DNA from: Sideroxydans sp. CL21
Lineage (GTDB): Bacteria; Pseudomonadota; Gammaproteobacteria; Burkholderiales; Gallionellaceae
Length of the DNA stretch: 64,000 nucleotides
Reading direction: 5' to 3'
NCBI RefSeq assembly: GCF_902459525.1
Contig: NZ_LR699166.1
Span: 659,501 to 723,500 of the forward strand
Position numbers and translations under genes: made by a program. Of the stretch, positions 8,766 to 17,017 are shown one piece after another (position 1 is the first letter of the stretch; each line of letters starts with the position of its first letter). The notes below the pieces were generated by a model. It was not told the DNA's origin. It saw only the letters and a list, made by a program, of their open reading frames with translations, and searched no databases.

Positions 8766-9209
8766 ATGGAACGCTTCACCATCTCGCTGGATGAAAAACT
8801 GGCCAGCGAATTCGACCGTCTGATCCGTGAGCGCGGTTACCTGAACCGCTCCGAGGCGGTGCGCGATATGCTGTGCGGCAAGCTGGACGCACTGCGCTTG
8901 CAGGAATCCCAGGCGCCGTTCTGTGTCGCCAGCCTGTCCTATGTGTACAACCACCACGAGCGGGATCTGGCCGAGCGTCTGACTGAGCTTCAGCATCATC
9001 ATCACGACCTGGTCGTGGCGGCTACACATGTCCATCTCGATCACGACAATTGCCTGGAAACGGTGATGCTGCGCGGGGCGACGGGAACAGTGCGGCGCTT
9101 CGCGGATACATTGATCGCCGAGCGCGGTGTGCGGCACGGGCAGGTGAACCTCGTTCCCGTCGATGTGGATGCAGGGCATAGGCATGTCCACAGCCACCCC
9201 AGGACATGA
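8766..9209 (+). CDS. nikR: NikR, nickel-responsive repressor
   Basis: This 147-residue protein is full length for NikR: an N-terminal ribbon-helix-helix (MERFTISLDEKLASEFD, residues 1-45) and a C-terminal ACT-like tetramerisation domain. The square-planar nickel ligands of E. coli NikR are all present as His77, His88, His90 and Cys96. A short His-rich tail (GHRHVHSH) follows the ACT domain. The gene is 12 bases after hoxC and 11 before hoxJ, inside what is normally an unbroken hoxBCJ unit. It may control nickel uptake, for example the permease two genes on, or the operon itself. Confidence 0.95.
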   Translation: MERFTISLDEKLASEFDRLIRERGYLNRSEAVRDMLCGKLDALRLQESQAPFCVASLSYVYNHHERDLAERLTELQHHHHDLVVAATHVHLDHDNCLETVMLRGATGTVRRFADTLIAERGVRHGQVNLVPVDVDAGHRHVHSHPRT

Positions 9210-9220
9210 GGGAATAAGCG

Positions 9221-10564
9221 ATGACGACACGTCAGACACCAAGCAGACTTCCATTGCCGAATGAGTTGGATACATTTTCGGAATCGGCCTGGATAGATGT
9301 CGTGCGTTCCATGGACGAGGTGTACAACGAACTGCTGCAATACGAGGTCGTGCTGGAGCAGAAGAACTCGGAACTGGAAGAGTCGCAACAGTTTATATTC
9401 AGCATACTGACGTCGATGTCCGATCTGCTGTTGGTGTGCGACCGCAACGGCGTGATCGAAGAAGTGAATCATGCGCTGCTCGCGTTTACCGGCAAGACAG
9501 AGCAGGAACTGAAGGGTGCGAAACTGTCTTCGCTGTTTGCGGACGAGAACGACTGCGCGACCGCAAAAAGCGTGATCTCAAGTTTGACGACCGAGCCGGC
9601 GAACGATGTGGAATTGCAATTCCGCACGCGCGAGGGCAACGCAACGCCCGTCGCGCTCAATTTCACGCCGCGCCTCTCCGCCACCCAGAAGCTGCTGGGC
9701 GTGGTGATCACCGGACGACCTCTGGGCGAGTTGCGGCGTGCCTATCACAAGTTGCGCGAAGCGCACGACCAGCTCAAGCGCACCCAGCAGCAACTGCTGC
9801 AATCCGAGAAGATGGCATCGCTGGGCAAGCTGGTGGCGGGGGTGGCGCACGAACTGAACAACCCGATCAGCTTCGTGCTGGGCAACATGCACGCGATGCA
9901 GCGCTACACGCCGCGTTTCAAGCGTTATCTGGATGCGATACACATCGGCGCACCGAGTGAAGAGCTGGAGAAGTTGCGGGCCGAGTTGCGCATCGACCAT
10001 ATTCTGGACGACTTGGCGCCGTTGTTGACGGGTGCGGTGGAAGGTGCGGAACGTACGCGCGACATCGTGGACGGCCTGAAACGGTTCTCCGCGGCGGATC
10101 GCGACGAGAATATCGAGTTCAACCTGGCCGAAACCATCGAGCGCACCGTGCACTGGGTGACACGTGCAGCGCCGACGAACTTCCGTGTTGTGATCGACGT
10201 GCCGAAAGAAATGCCGTTTTATGGTTCGCCCGGGCAGATACAGCAGGTCATTACCAACCTCGTGCAGAACGCGTCGGATGCCACGGAGAGCCTGCCCGAC
10301 CCGATGCTGACCATTACTGCCAGGATGGACGGGGAAGGTATCTGCATCTTGTTCCGCGACAACGGACCGGGAATCTCGGATCAAGCGATGGGCAAGATAT
10401 TCGATCCGTTCTACACCACCAAACCTGTCGGAAAAGGCACCGGGCTGGGGTTGTCAATCAGCTACGGCATCATCGAGCGTCACGGCGGGCTGCTGTCGGT
10501 GAGCAATGCCGCGGATGGTGGCGCTGAGTTCAAGCTGTGCTTGCCGCATTCAAACCGGAAATAA
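9221..10564 (+). CDS. hoxJ: HoxJ-like H2-signal histidine kinase
   Basis: This is a 447-residue soluble sensor kinase. Residues 1-52 form an amphipathic/coiled region, ~53-165 a PAS domain, ~166-200 a linker coil, then a dimerisation/phosphoacceptor domain with His210 in GVAHELNNP and a HATPase domain with the N box (TNLVQNASDA), DNGPGIS and GTGLGLSISYGI. No membrane segment is present. Cupriavidus HoxJ has the same layout, binds HoxBC and keeps HoxA in check when H2 is absent. The GAGGGAAT ribosome site fits the ATG at 9221. Gene order supports the name more than sequence does. Confidence 0.88.
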   Translation: MTTRQTPSRLPLPNELDTFSESAWIDVVRSMDEVYNELLQYEVVLEQKNSELEESQQFIFSILTSMSDLLLVCDRNGVIEEVNHALLAFTGKTEQELKGAKLSSLFADENDCATAKSVISSLTTEPANDVELQFRTREGNATPVALNFTPRLSATQKLLGVVITGRPLGELRRAYHKLREAHDQLKRTQQQLLQSEKMASLGKLVAGVAHELNNPISFVLGNMHAMQRYTPRFKRYLDAIHIGAPSEELEKLRAELRIDHILDDLAPLLTGAVEGAERTRDIVDGLKRFSAADRDENIEFNLAETIERTVHWVTRAAPTNFRVVIDVPKEMPFYGSPGQIQQVITNLVQNASDATESLPDPMLTITARMDGEGICILFRDNGPGISDQAMGKIFDPFYTTKPVGKGTGLGLSISYGIIERHGGLLSVSNAADGGAEFKLCLPHSNRK

Positions 10565-10731
10565 AGCGATAAGCCGAGTTCCAGCGTTCTTGCGCAAAAT
10601 CTGGGCAGATCTGATTGTTGCAGTTCCTGCACTCGGCAACCCGCTTATTCGTCAGCTTATTTTTATTATAAATTAGCAGGTTGCAGTGTCGAAATGAATA
10701 CCTGTTAGCAGCTATCGATTCTTTTGATTGT

Positions 10732-10747
10732 TGGCATAATTCTTGTT
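10732..10747 (+). promoter_or_regulatory. candidate sigma-54 promoter of the nickel permease
   Basis: TGGCAT-A-ATTC-TTGTT resembles the -24/-12 consensus TGGCAC-R-N4-TTGCW, with the GG at -24 intact and mismatches at the C after TGGCA and the C of the -12 element. It sits ~35 bp upstream of the permease ATG in a 217-bp AT-rich gap. HoxA, encoded upstream, is a sigma-54 activator, which makes a sigma-54 site here plausible. The imperfect -12 element is the main doubt. Confidence 0.4.
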
Positions 10748-10781
10748 AAGAGAATATATAAATTCTTCTTACGGGGGTGTT

Positions 10782-11597
10782 ATGGAATCGATACACGGCA
10801 GCATTCTTCCCTTGGTCGCACTGGCTTTCGTGCTGGGCATGAAGCACGGCATGGATGCCGACCACCTTGCCACCATCGATGGATTGACGCGGTTCAATGC
10901 GGCAGCCGGTCGCCACGGACTGGCGCGCTTGTGCGGTTTCCTGTTCTCGGTGGGGCACGGCTGCGTGGTGTGCATCGTGGCCGTTGCAACCGGTTATCTG
11001 TTCCAGCATGGTGCGGTGCCGGCATGGATGGATGATGTCGGTGCCTGGGTGTCGGCGTTCTTCCTGCTGTTGCTGGGGGCGCTGAATCTGCATGCCGTGC
11101 TGACGACCCCCTCGCACGAAATGGTGCGGATGGTGGGCATCAAAGGGCGCTGGCTGGGCAAACTCAGGCATGCGGGGCATCCGGCGATGATCGCGCTGGT
11201 GGGCGCACTGTTTGCATTCTCTTTCGACACGCTTTCGCAGGCTGCCTTGTTTTCGGCCACGGCCACGCAATACGGCGGCATGCTCCAGGCTTTGCTGCTG
11301 GCGGTCTGTTTCATGTTCGGCATGATGCTGACCGACGCGGCAAACGGCTTGTGGATATCCCACCTGTTGCAGCGTGCCGATGCGACGGCGCGTGCCGCTT
11401 CGCGCGTCATGGGCGTCACCGTGGCCCTGCTCAGCCTGGCGGTGGCTGGTTTGGGGTTGTCGCGCAGGTTCTTCCCGCAAGCGGCAGCGTGGCAGGACGG
11501 GCGCGAGTTGTTCATTGGCGTGTCCATCGTCGTCGTGGTCGCTGTCTGCTTCCTGTTCGCGCGCTACGCGCAACAGCGCGTGTTCGCTACAGCCTGA
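10782..11597 (+). CDS. hoxN: NiCoT-family nickel/cobalt permease (HoxN/HupN type)
   Basis: This is a 271-residue integral membrane protein with about seven hydrophobic segments. It carries the NiCoT signatures KHGMDADHLATID (metal-binding HxxxDH in helix 2), SVGHG, FSFDTLSQ and GMMLTDAANG. It should import Ni(II) across the inner membrane for NiFe hydrogenase. I chose the ATG at 10782; a TTG 39 bases earlier would add residues with no homologous look. Position after hoxJ matches hoxN in Cupriavidus. NikR and HoxA are both possible regulators. Confidence 0.88.
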   Translation: MESIHGSILPLVALAFVLGMKHGMDADHLATIDGLTRFNAAAGRHGLARLCGFLFSVGHGCVVCIVAVATGYLFQHGAVPAWMDDVGAWVSAFFLLLLGALNLHAVLTTPSHEMVRMVGIKGRWLGKLRHAGHPAMIALVGALFAFSFDTLSQAALFSATATQYGGMLQALLLAVCFMFGMMLTDAANGLWISHLLQRADATARAASRVMGVTVALLSLAVAGLGLSRRFFPQAAAWQDGRELFIGVSIVVVVAVCFLFARYAQQRVFATA

Positions 11598-11687
11598 CCC
11601 GTATTCCCGCAGAGGAATCTCCCTGGGGCCTGATGGCGTCTGTCATGGGGAATTCCATTTCGTACTTGCAAGTAGTCCCGGATGTTC

Positions 11688-13871
11688 ATGAAGCAGCTCA
11701 TTTGCATATTGATTTCGATTGCTGTTGCGGCGGATGTTCTCGCGGCTGATCCGGGCAGTAATGAACCGCCTGAGGTTACGGTAAATGACCAGGCCGATCA
11801 CAGGAAATCATCGTTATCCCGATCCGAAACGATTAATGCACTGCCTGAGGTGACGGTCATAGGGCATTACGACAATGCGATCGGAACCTCCGATGCCGCT
11901 TCCCAAGGCGTCATCCGCGGCAAGTTATTGCAGGACATTCCTCTGCTCAGGCCGGGCGAGGTGCTGGAGACCGTGCCGGGTATGGTGGTCACCCAGCACT
12001 CGGGCGACGGCAAGGCCAACCAGTACTTTTTGCGCGGATATAACCTGGACCATGGCTCCGATTTCGCCACCAACGTTGACGGCGTGCCGACGAACATGCC
12101 CACCAATGCCCATGGTCAGGGCTATTCCGACGTGAATTTCCTGATCCCGGAGCTGGTGGAACGCATCGATTACCGCAAAGGCCCGTATTTCGCCGACAAC
12201 AGCGATTTTTCGTCAGCCGGTTCCGCAGACATCAAATACCGGAACAGTCTTGATCACAATTTTGCGGACATGACCGTCGGAGCCTATGGCTACCGGCGCG
12301 TGCTTATGGCGGGGTCGACGGTGTTGGCGCCACAAGGTCGGGATTCCCAGAATACATCTTCACTCAACAAAACCGGCCCGACCCTGCTTGGCGCAGTGGA
12401 GCTCATGAGCAACAACGGTCCGTGGGCGGTCAACGAGGATATGCACAAGACCAATGCTCTGTTGCGTCTCAGCGGTGGCGGTGCCACAAACGGATGGTCG
12501 CTCAATGCGATCCATTACGATGCGAAGTGGAATTCAACTGACCAAGTGCCGCTGGATTTGATCGCTTCGGGGCAGTTGGGACGCTATTCGGCATTGGATC
12601 CCACCGACGGCGGAAATTCCAGCCGGGATATCGCTTCTGGGGAATGGCGCAGCAGCGATTCCGCGGGGTATACGAAGTTGTCCACCTTCATTGAACATTA
12701 CCATCTGCAACTTTGGTCGAACTTCACATTTTTCGAATTGCGTCCGGCAACAGGCGACCAGTTCGAACAGGCGGAAGACCGGAACATCGTTGGCGGGCAG
12801 GCGGTCAGGGGATGGAACCATGGCCTGCTGGAACACGATTCGTTTACAGAACTGGGCCTGCAGTTGCGCCACGACAACATAAACGTCAGCCTGCAGAACA
12901 CGCAGGCACGCATACCTTTTGCAGCAGTAAGCAACAACCGGGTTGGAGAGACCCTGACCGGCCTGTATCTGCAAAACACTACCTATTGGGCCAGCTGGAT
13001 ACGCATCCTGGTTGGATTTCGCGAAGATGCCGTTTCCATGGACATGACTTCGTATGTGCAGTCGCAGAATTCGGGCACAGCCGGAGGTTCCCGTCCTTCG
13101 CCCAAGTTCTCGGCGATCTTTGGCCCCTGGCAGCGGACGGAATTGTTCTTCAATGCCGGCAAGGGATTTCATAGCAACGATGCGCGTGGCGTGATCGACA
13201 GGGTAGACCCGACTACCGGTGTGCCCGCGACTGGGGTGCCGGCCCTGGTTGGCAGTACAGGCAAGGAAATCGGGGCGCGCACGGAAATGATCGAGGGTAT
13301 ACAAAGTTCGGTTGCATTCTGGAGTCTGGATAGCGATTCGGAGATCGTCTATGCGGCCGACTCTGCGATCGGCAGCACGACACCGAACGGCGCAAGCAAG
13401 CGCACCGGGGTGGAGTGGAACAATCGCTGGAATGCCAATCGTTGGCTGCTCATCGATGCAGATCTTGCCTGGACCCATGCGCGCTATGCAATCATGAATG
13501 ACAACGGTGCCGCCGGAGACCTGATTCCGAATGCGGTGAGCAAGGTTGCGCTGCTCAGGGCCGCGATCCGCGATGCTGGCCCCTGGATGGTGGGAGTCGA
13601 AACCCGATACATTGGGCAATATACCCTCGCCCAGGATGGCAGTCTGACGGCGCCCTCGGTGATCGTGACCAATGTGAGGGTGCAGCGCGAGATTTCTTCG
13701 CGCATGGCAGTCTCGCTGGACGCACTCAATCTGTTCAACCGCCAGTACTACGATATCGCCTATCAGCAGGATTATCGGGTATCACCCACGAGTCCAGTGG
13801 TGCCGAGCGGAATCACGGTGCATCCGGGAGAGCCGCGTCAATTGCGGGTGACTTTGGAACTCAGGCTCTGA
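11688..13871 (+). CDS. TonB-dependent outer-membrane receptor
   Basis: This is a 727-residue TonB-dependent receptor: signal peptide 1-~20 (cut near VLAAD), plug domain (about 60-180; VLETVPGMVVTQHSGDGKAN, then NVDGVPTN) and a beta barrel ending in an aromatic-poor TLELRL. The N-terminal extension has two PEVTV motifs (PPEVTVND and LPEVTVIG), either of which could be the TonB box. An ATG six bases upstream (11682) is an alternative start. It follows the NiCoT permease by ~90 bases on the same strand, so a nickel or nickel-chelate ligand is a reasonable guess. Sequence alone does not give the substrate. Confidence 0.85.
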   Translation: MKQLICILISIAVAADVLAADPGSNEPPEVTVNDQADHRKSSLSRSETINALPEVTVIGHYDNAIGTSDAASQGVIRGKLLQDIPLLRPGEVLETVPGMVVTQHSGDGKANQYFLRGYNLDHGSDFATNVDGVPTNMPTNAHGQGYSDVNFLIPELVERIDYRKGPYFADNSDFSSAGSADIKYRNSLDHNFADMTVGAYGYRRVLMAGSTVLAPQGRDSQNTSSLNKTGPTLLGAVELMSNNGPWAVNEDMHKTNALLRLSGGGATNGWSLNAIHYDAKWNSTDQVPLDLIASGQLGRYSALDPTDGGNSSRDIASGEWRSSDSAGYTKLSTFIEHYHLQLWSNFTFFELRPATGDQFEQAEDRNIVGGQAVRGWNHGLLEHDSFTELGLQLRHDNINVSLQNTQARIPFAAVSNNRVGETLTGLYLQNTTYWASWIRILVGFREDAVSMDMTSYVQSQNSGTAGGSRPSPKFSAIFGPWQRTELFFNAGKGFHSNDARGVIDRVDPTTGVPATGVPALVGSTGKEIGARTEMIEGIQSSVAFWSLDSDSEIVYAADSAIGSTTPNGASKRTGVEWNNRWNANRWLLIDADLAWTHARYAIMNDNGAAGDLIPNAVSKVALLRAAIRDAGPWMVGVETRYIGQYTLAQDGSLTAPSVIVTNVRVQREISSRMAVSLDALNLFNRQYYDIAYQQDYRVSPTSPVVPSGITVHPGEPRQLRVTLELRL

Positions 13872-13885
13872 GGCAGCAGGATGCT

Positions 13886-13904
13886 GGCCGGGTTGCTCCC
13901 GGCC
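13886..13904. terminator. hairpin between convergent genes
   Basis: GGCCGGG-TTGCT-CCCGGCC forms a strong 7-bp stem in the 45-bp gap between the receptor gene and the convergent lyase gene. There is no clear T run on either side, so intrinsic termination is likely but not certain. Confidence 0.5.
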
Positions 13905-13916
13905 CCTCTCCCGCCC

Positions 13917-14909
13917 TTAACTGAAAAATGCGGCATCCGCTTGGGCAGGTATCTCGACCCGGGTGAGTTTCGCCTTTTGCAGCACTTCCCAGAAATAGCG
14001 GTAGGTGGCGCGATCATGCAATTCGCCATCGTACTGTATGGGTCCCCATCCGGCCGCTTGCGCGGCGAGCAGGATGTTGCTCGCATCCGTCACCTCGTGG
14101 TAATCCGGTTTCATCGCGTCCACGATCGCTTGGATCTGCGTCGGATAGATGCTCCACATGCGCATGAAGCCAAATTCGTTGCGTGCGCGGCTGGCATCGG
14201 AGAATGTGGTCTCGGCATTCTTCAGGTCCAGCGTGACATTGTGTGCGGGTACTACGCCATGTGCCAATGCGGCGGCGACCACTTCGGCCTTGGCGCGCGC
14301 CAGCAGGCGATGCTCGAACTGTCCCGGGCTGCGCATGGCTGTGGCGGGAATGGCTCCGTGGTGACCGCTGACGAAATCCATCAGCCCGAAATCCAGCACC
14401 TGCACCCAGGGCAGTGCTGCGATCTCGTAGGCATCGTGCAGGGCACCGTGCGTCTCGATCAGTGCATGGACGGGGATCTCGCGGCTGATGCCGCGGGCAG
14501 CCGCGACCTTCTGGATGTAGGCGATCATCTCTGCGGTCTGCGCCGCACGAGTGGACTTGGGGATGGTGATGTAGGCCAGCATTTTACCGGCGCCCCCCAC
14601 CAGGATATCCACATCCTGCTTCCATGAAGCATGTGTGTAGTCGTGTATGCGCGCGCCCGCCATGCGATGCTTGTTGGCATCGGAATTAAGGACGCGGACG
14701 ATCATCTCCGCGTGTTCGCGTTCCTGTCCTGCCGCGGCGCCGTCTTCGCAATCACAGGTGATGTCGAAGATCGGTCCCAGGGTGTCCTGCAATGCGAGCG
14801 CTTTGAGTATGAGTTTTTCGCTGCCCGCGAAATGCTCGCAGCTGGGAATGACGGGGAACGGTTTCTCTCCCCCGAAAAGGGCCTGGTTTGGATGTACGGA
14901 TGTTGACAT
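13917..14909 (-). CDS. CitE/HpcH-family C-C lyase (malyl-CoA lyase-like)
   Basis: This 330-residue TIM-barrel protein belongs to the HpcH/HpaI/CitE superfamily, which cleaves or forms malyl-, citramalyl- or related CoA esters with Mg2+. Visible motifs are ITCDCEDGAAAGQE (residues ~50), YITIPKS, HALIETHGAL (metal-binding Glu) and LDFGLMDFVSG (metal-binding Asp). It is the last gene of a minus-strand trio with a mesaconyl-CoA-hydratase-like protein and another CitE-like protein. The likely role is retro-aldol cleavage of the hydrated thioester, but the exact substrate is unknown. Confidence 0.8.
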   Translation of the reverse strand: MSTSVHPNQALFGGEKPFPVIPSCEHFAGSEKLILKALALQDTLGPIFDITCDCEDGAAAGQEREHAEMIVRVLNSDANKHRMAGARIHDYTHASWKQDVDILVGGAGKMLAYITIPKSTRAAQTAEMIAYIQKVAAARGISREIPVHALIETHGALHDAYEIAALPWVQVLDFGLMDFVSGHHGAIPATAMRSPGQFEHRLLARAKAEVVAAALAHGVVPAHNVTLDLKNAETTFSDASRARNEFGFMRMWSIYPTQIQAIVDAMKPDYHEVTDASNILLAAQAAGWGPIQYDGELHDRATYRYFWEVLQKAKLTRVEIPAQADAAFFS

Positions 14910-14919
14910 GATGTTTTCC

Positions 14920-16002
14920 TTATCTGCGCGGCATTAAGATTGTGTAATCGAGATCGAGCACGACGTTGGGGTGGTAGACCTTCTTGCCGTTCTGCTCGAT
15001 ATGGGTGTCGGGCAATTCCCTGGCTGGCAGGTTCTTCAGGCCGACCATGCGCAGACGCAAAGCGCCGATGCCTTTTTTACCGGGTAATTCCCAGCGCTCC
15101 AGCACTTCCGTCCAGGTATAGAAGGTGTCGCCGCCAAAACTCGGATTGCTATGGGTGCCGGCATTGATGGCTGCGACGCACATTGCATTTTCCAGTCCGT
15201 CGTAGGACAGCGCGCGGCAAATCGAGATGACGTGACCGCCGTACATGAGGCGACGACCGAATGGCGTGTCCTTCATCATCTGGGCGTCGAAATGCAGGCG
15301 CGCATTGTTCTGGTAGAGCTTGGTGGCCAGGGTGTGATCGCTATCATCCACCGTCATCCCCGCCGGGTGGTTGATGCGTTCGCCCGGTTCGTAGTCATCC
15401 CATAGTCGTTGACCGCCCGTCAATGCTGTTTCGAATTGGCGACAGTCCACGAATGCGGGTACGTGCAAGCGCTCGACGGGAACGACGGCAGGCAGTTCTG
15501 GAATGACTGTCGCCGGAGCGGGGCGAGTGATGTCCTGCTTGTGCACCATCACCCAGCGCTTCCATTCCAGCACGGGTTCGTGGCTTTGGTTGCGCGATAC
15601 CGAATGTACATAGACCACACCATTATTGCCGCTGGAATTCTGCTTGAGCCCGATGACCGTGGACGAAGTGCTCAGGGTGTCGCCGGGATAGACGGGCGAC
15701 AGAAAACGCACATCGGCATAACCCAGATTGGCCACGGCATTGACCGAGATATCCGGTACCGTTTTGCCGAAGGCGATGTGGAACGCCAGCAAATCGTCCA
15801 CGGTGCGATCGCGATATCCCATGGCATGCGCCACCGGTTGCGCGCAGTGCAGGATATGGCGGCTCCCGGTGAGCGCGATGTAGAAAGCGCAATCGCCTTC
15901 CGTGACGGTCCGAGGCGTTGCGTGGCGGAACACCTGGCCGACATGAAAGTCTTCAAAAAAGTTGCCGCGACCAGGCTCCTGTTTGTTGGTCTGTTTAGAC
16001 AT
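14920..16002 (-). CDS. double-hotdog MaoC-type hydratase (mesaconyl-CoA hydratase-like)
   Basis: This 360-residue protein has two MaoC/hotdog halves. The N-terminal half (~15-160) carries NFFEDFHVGQVFRH and then DLLAFHIAFGKT. The C-terminal half (~185-350) carries a second hydratase pattern around LMYGGHVISICRA. Its length and organisation match mesaconyl-CoA hydratase, which adds water to mesaconyl-CoA or the reverse. Its start overlaps the upstream CitE gene by 8 bases and its stop is 10 bases from the next gene, so it is in an operon. It should provide the hydroxyacyl-CoA that the neighbouring CitE-like lyases cleave. Confidence 0.82.
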   Translation of the reverse strand: MSKQTNKQEPGRGNFFEDFHVGQVFRHATPRTVTEGDCAFYIALTGSRHILHCAQPVAHAMGYRDRTVDDLLAFHIAFGKTVPDISVNAVANLGYADVRFLSPVYPGDTLSTSSTVIGLKQNSSGNNGVVYVHSVSRNQSHEPVLEWKRWVMVHKQDITRPAPATVIPELPAVVPVERLHVPAFVDCRQFETALTGGQRLWDDYEPGERINHPAGMTVDDSDHTLATKLYQNNARLHFDAQMMKDTPFGRRLMYGGHVISICRALSYDGLENAMCVAAINAGTHSNPSFGGDTFYTWTEVLERWELPGKKGIGALRLRMVGLKNLPARELPDTHIEQNGKKVYHPNVVLDLDYTILMPRR

Positions 16003-16876
16003 ATGAACTTTCCAGTTTTGCGATCATTTCACTCAGGTTCAACAGGCGCTGGGCGGCCTTGACGTGGTGGTGTTCCACCAGGCGGTCGTTCACGACTACC
16101 GTGCCGCGTCCTGCGGCATTGGCTGCAGACAACGCGCTGATGATTTCCCTGGCCGTGTTCACTTCGGCCGTCTTGGGGGTGAAGGCGTCGTTGGCATAGG
16201 TGAGCTGCAAAGGATGCACCAGCGACTTGCCGTCGAAACCCATGTCCCGGCCCAGTCGGCACGCATACTCGAAGGCTTCCATATTCTTGATATGGCTGTT
16301 GATGCCGTCTACCACGCCGCGGTTATAGGCTTTGGCCGCCAGGATCACCATGGAGAGGCTGGTCAGCAAAGGAAAGCGGTCTTTCGTGCTGTGGGCATGC
16401 ATCTGCGAGATCAGGTCGGACGTGGCCATGATCATGCACGCGATGCGATCCGATGCACTGGCGATTTCTTCGGCATGCAGGACTGCCAGGGGACTTTCTA
16501 TCATCACCATCACCGGCGTATCTTTGCCGCCTGCCTGATCCAGAGCTTCAAGCGCGGTCAGCACATCGTCTCGCCCCTCGATATTGGTGAAAAGGATCGC
16601 GTCGGCGCCTATCTTTGCGACGGCCTTGATGTCTTCATGTCCCCAGGGGGACTCCAGATCGTTGACGCGGATAACCACCTCGCGTGCGCCGTATCCGCCC
16701 TGTTTGACGGCGTTCACGACATTGCGTCGGGAGTCTTCCTTGGCGGCAATCAATATCGGATCACCCAGATCCAGGATGACGGAATCCGCCGGCAGGCCCT
16801 TCGCCTTTTCCAGGTAGCGCGTATTGCAACCCGGCACATACAGCATGGAGCGGCGCGGTCGAAAGTGCTTGTTCAT
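15995..16876 (-). CDS. CitE-like lyase or thioesterase
   Basis: This 293-residue CitE/CLYBL-type TIM barrel includes RSMLYVPGCNTRYLEKA at the N-terminus, VVIRVNDLESPWG, VMIESPLAVLHAEEI (metal-binding Glu), ATSDLI (metal-binding Asp) and GFDGKSLVHPLQ. The usual DLEDAV signature reads DLGDPI here, losing one acidic residue. It could be a citramalyl-CoA or malyl-CoA lyase, or a malyl-CoA thioesterase-type member. It is the first gene of the minus-strand operon, divergent from a GntR regulator with 141 bases between them. Confidence 0.8.
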   Translation of the reverse strand: MNKHFRPRRSMLYVPGCNTRYLEKAKGLPADSVILDLGDPILIAAKEDSRRNVVNAVKQGGYGAREVVIRVNDLESPWGHEDIKAVAKIGADAILFTNIEGRDDVLTALEALDQAGGKDTPVMVMIESPLAVLHAEEIASASDRIACMIMATSDLISQMHAHSTKDRFPLLTSLSMVILAAKAYNRGVVDGINSHIKNMEAFEYACRLGRDMGFDGKSLVHPLQLTYANDAFTPKTAEVNTAREIISALSAANAAGRGTVVVNDRLVEHHHVKAAQRLLNLSEMIAKLESSYV

Positions 16877-16976
16877 GATTCCCCCTCTTGAAGTGTCATG
16901 TTTTATTTAATCGTTATCAAGAAATCGTCAGTTGATTCTATCGGGGGCAAAATTCAGTGTCAACAAAATTCTTATG

Positions 16977-16995
16977 TCTTATATAAGATATATAA
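16977..16995. promoter_or_regulatory. candidate GntR operator in divergent promoter region
   Basis: TCTTATATAAGA (16977-16988) is a perfect 12-bp palindrome. It overlaps a second dyad, TTATAT-AAGAT-ATATAA (16979-16995). It lies 23 bases before the GntR start codon and ~100 bases before the divergent CitE start. This is the position and symmetry expected of an autoregulatory operator for the adjacent UTRA-type GntR protein. Confidence 0.5.
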
Positions 16996-17017
16996 CACTT
17001 GATTAAGGGAAATTGGC

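Noticed and set aside
10573-10637. GCCGAGT...ACTCGGC inverted repeat downstream of hoxJ
   Set aside because: The arms are only 7 bp with ~50 bases between them and no T run, too weak to call a terminator or operator.
12534-13619. Long open frame (361 codons) antisense to the TonB receptor gene
   Set aside because: It lies entirely within a gene with clear receptor motifs, has no recognisable protein features and is a shadow of high-GC coding sequence.
13881-14627. Plus-strand frame antisense to the CitE-like gene
   Set aside because: It lacks a ribosome site and protein motifs, and overlaps a gene with clear lyase motifs.
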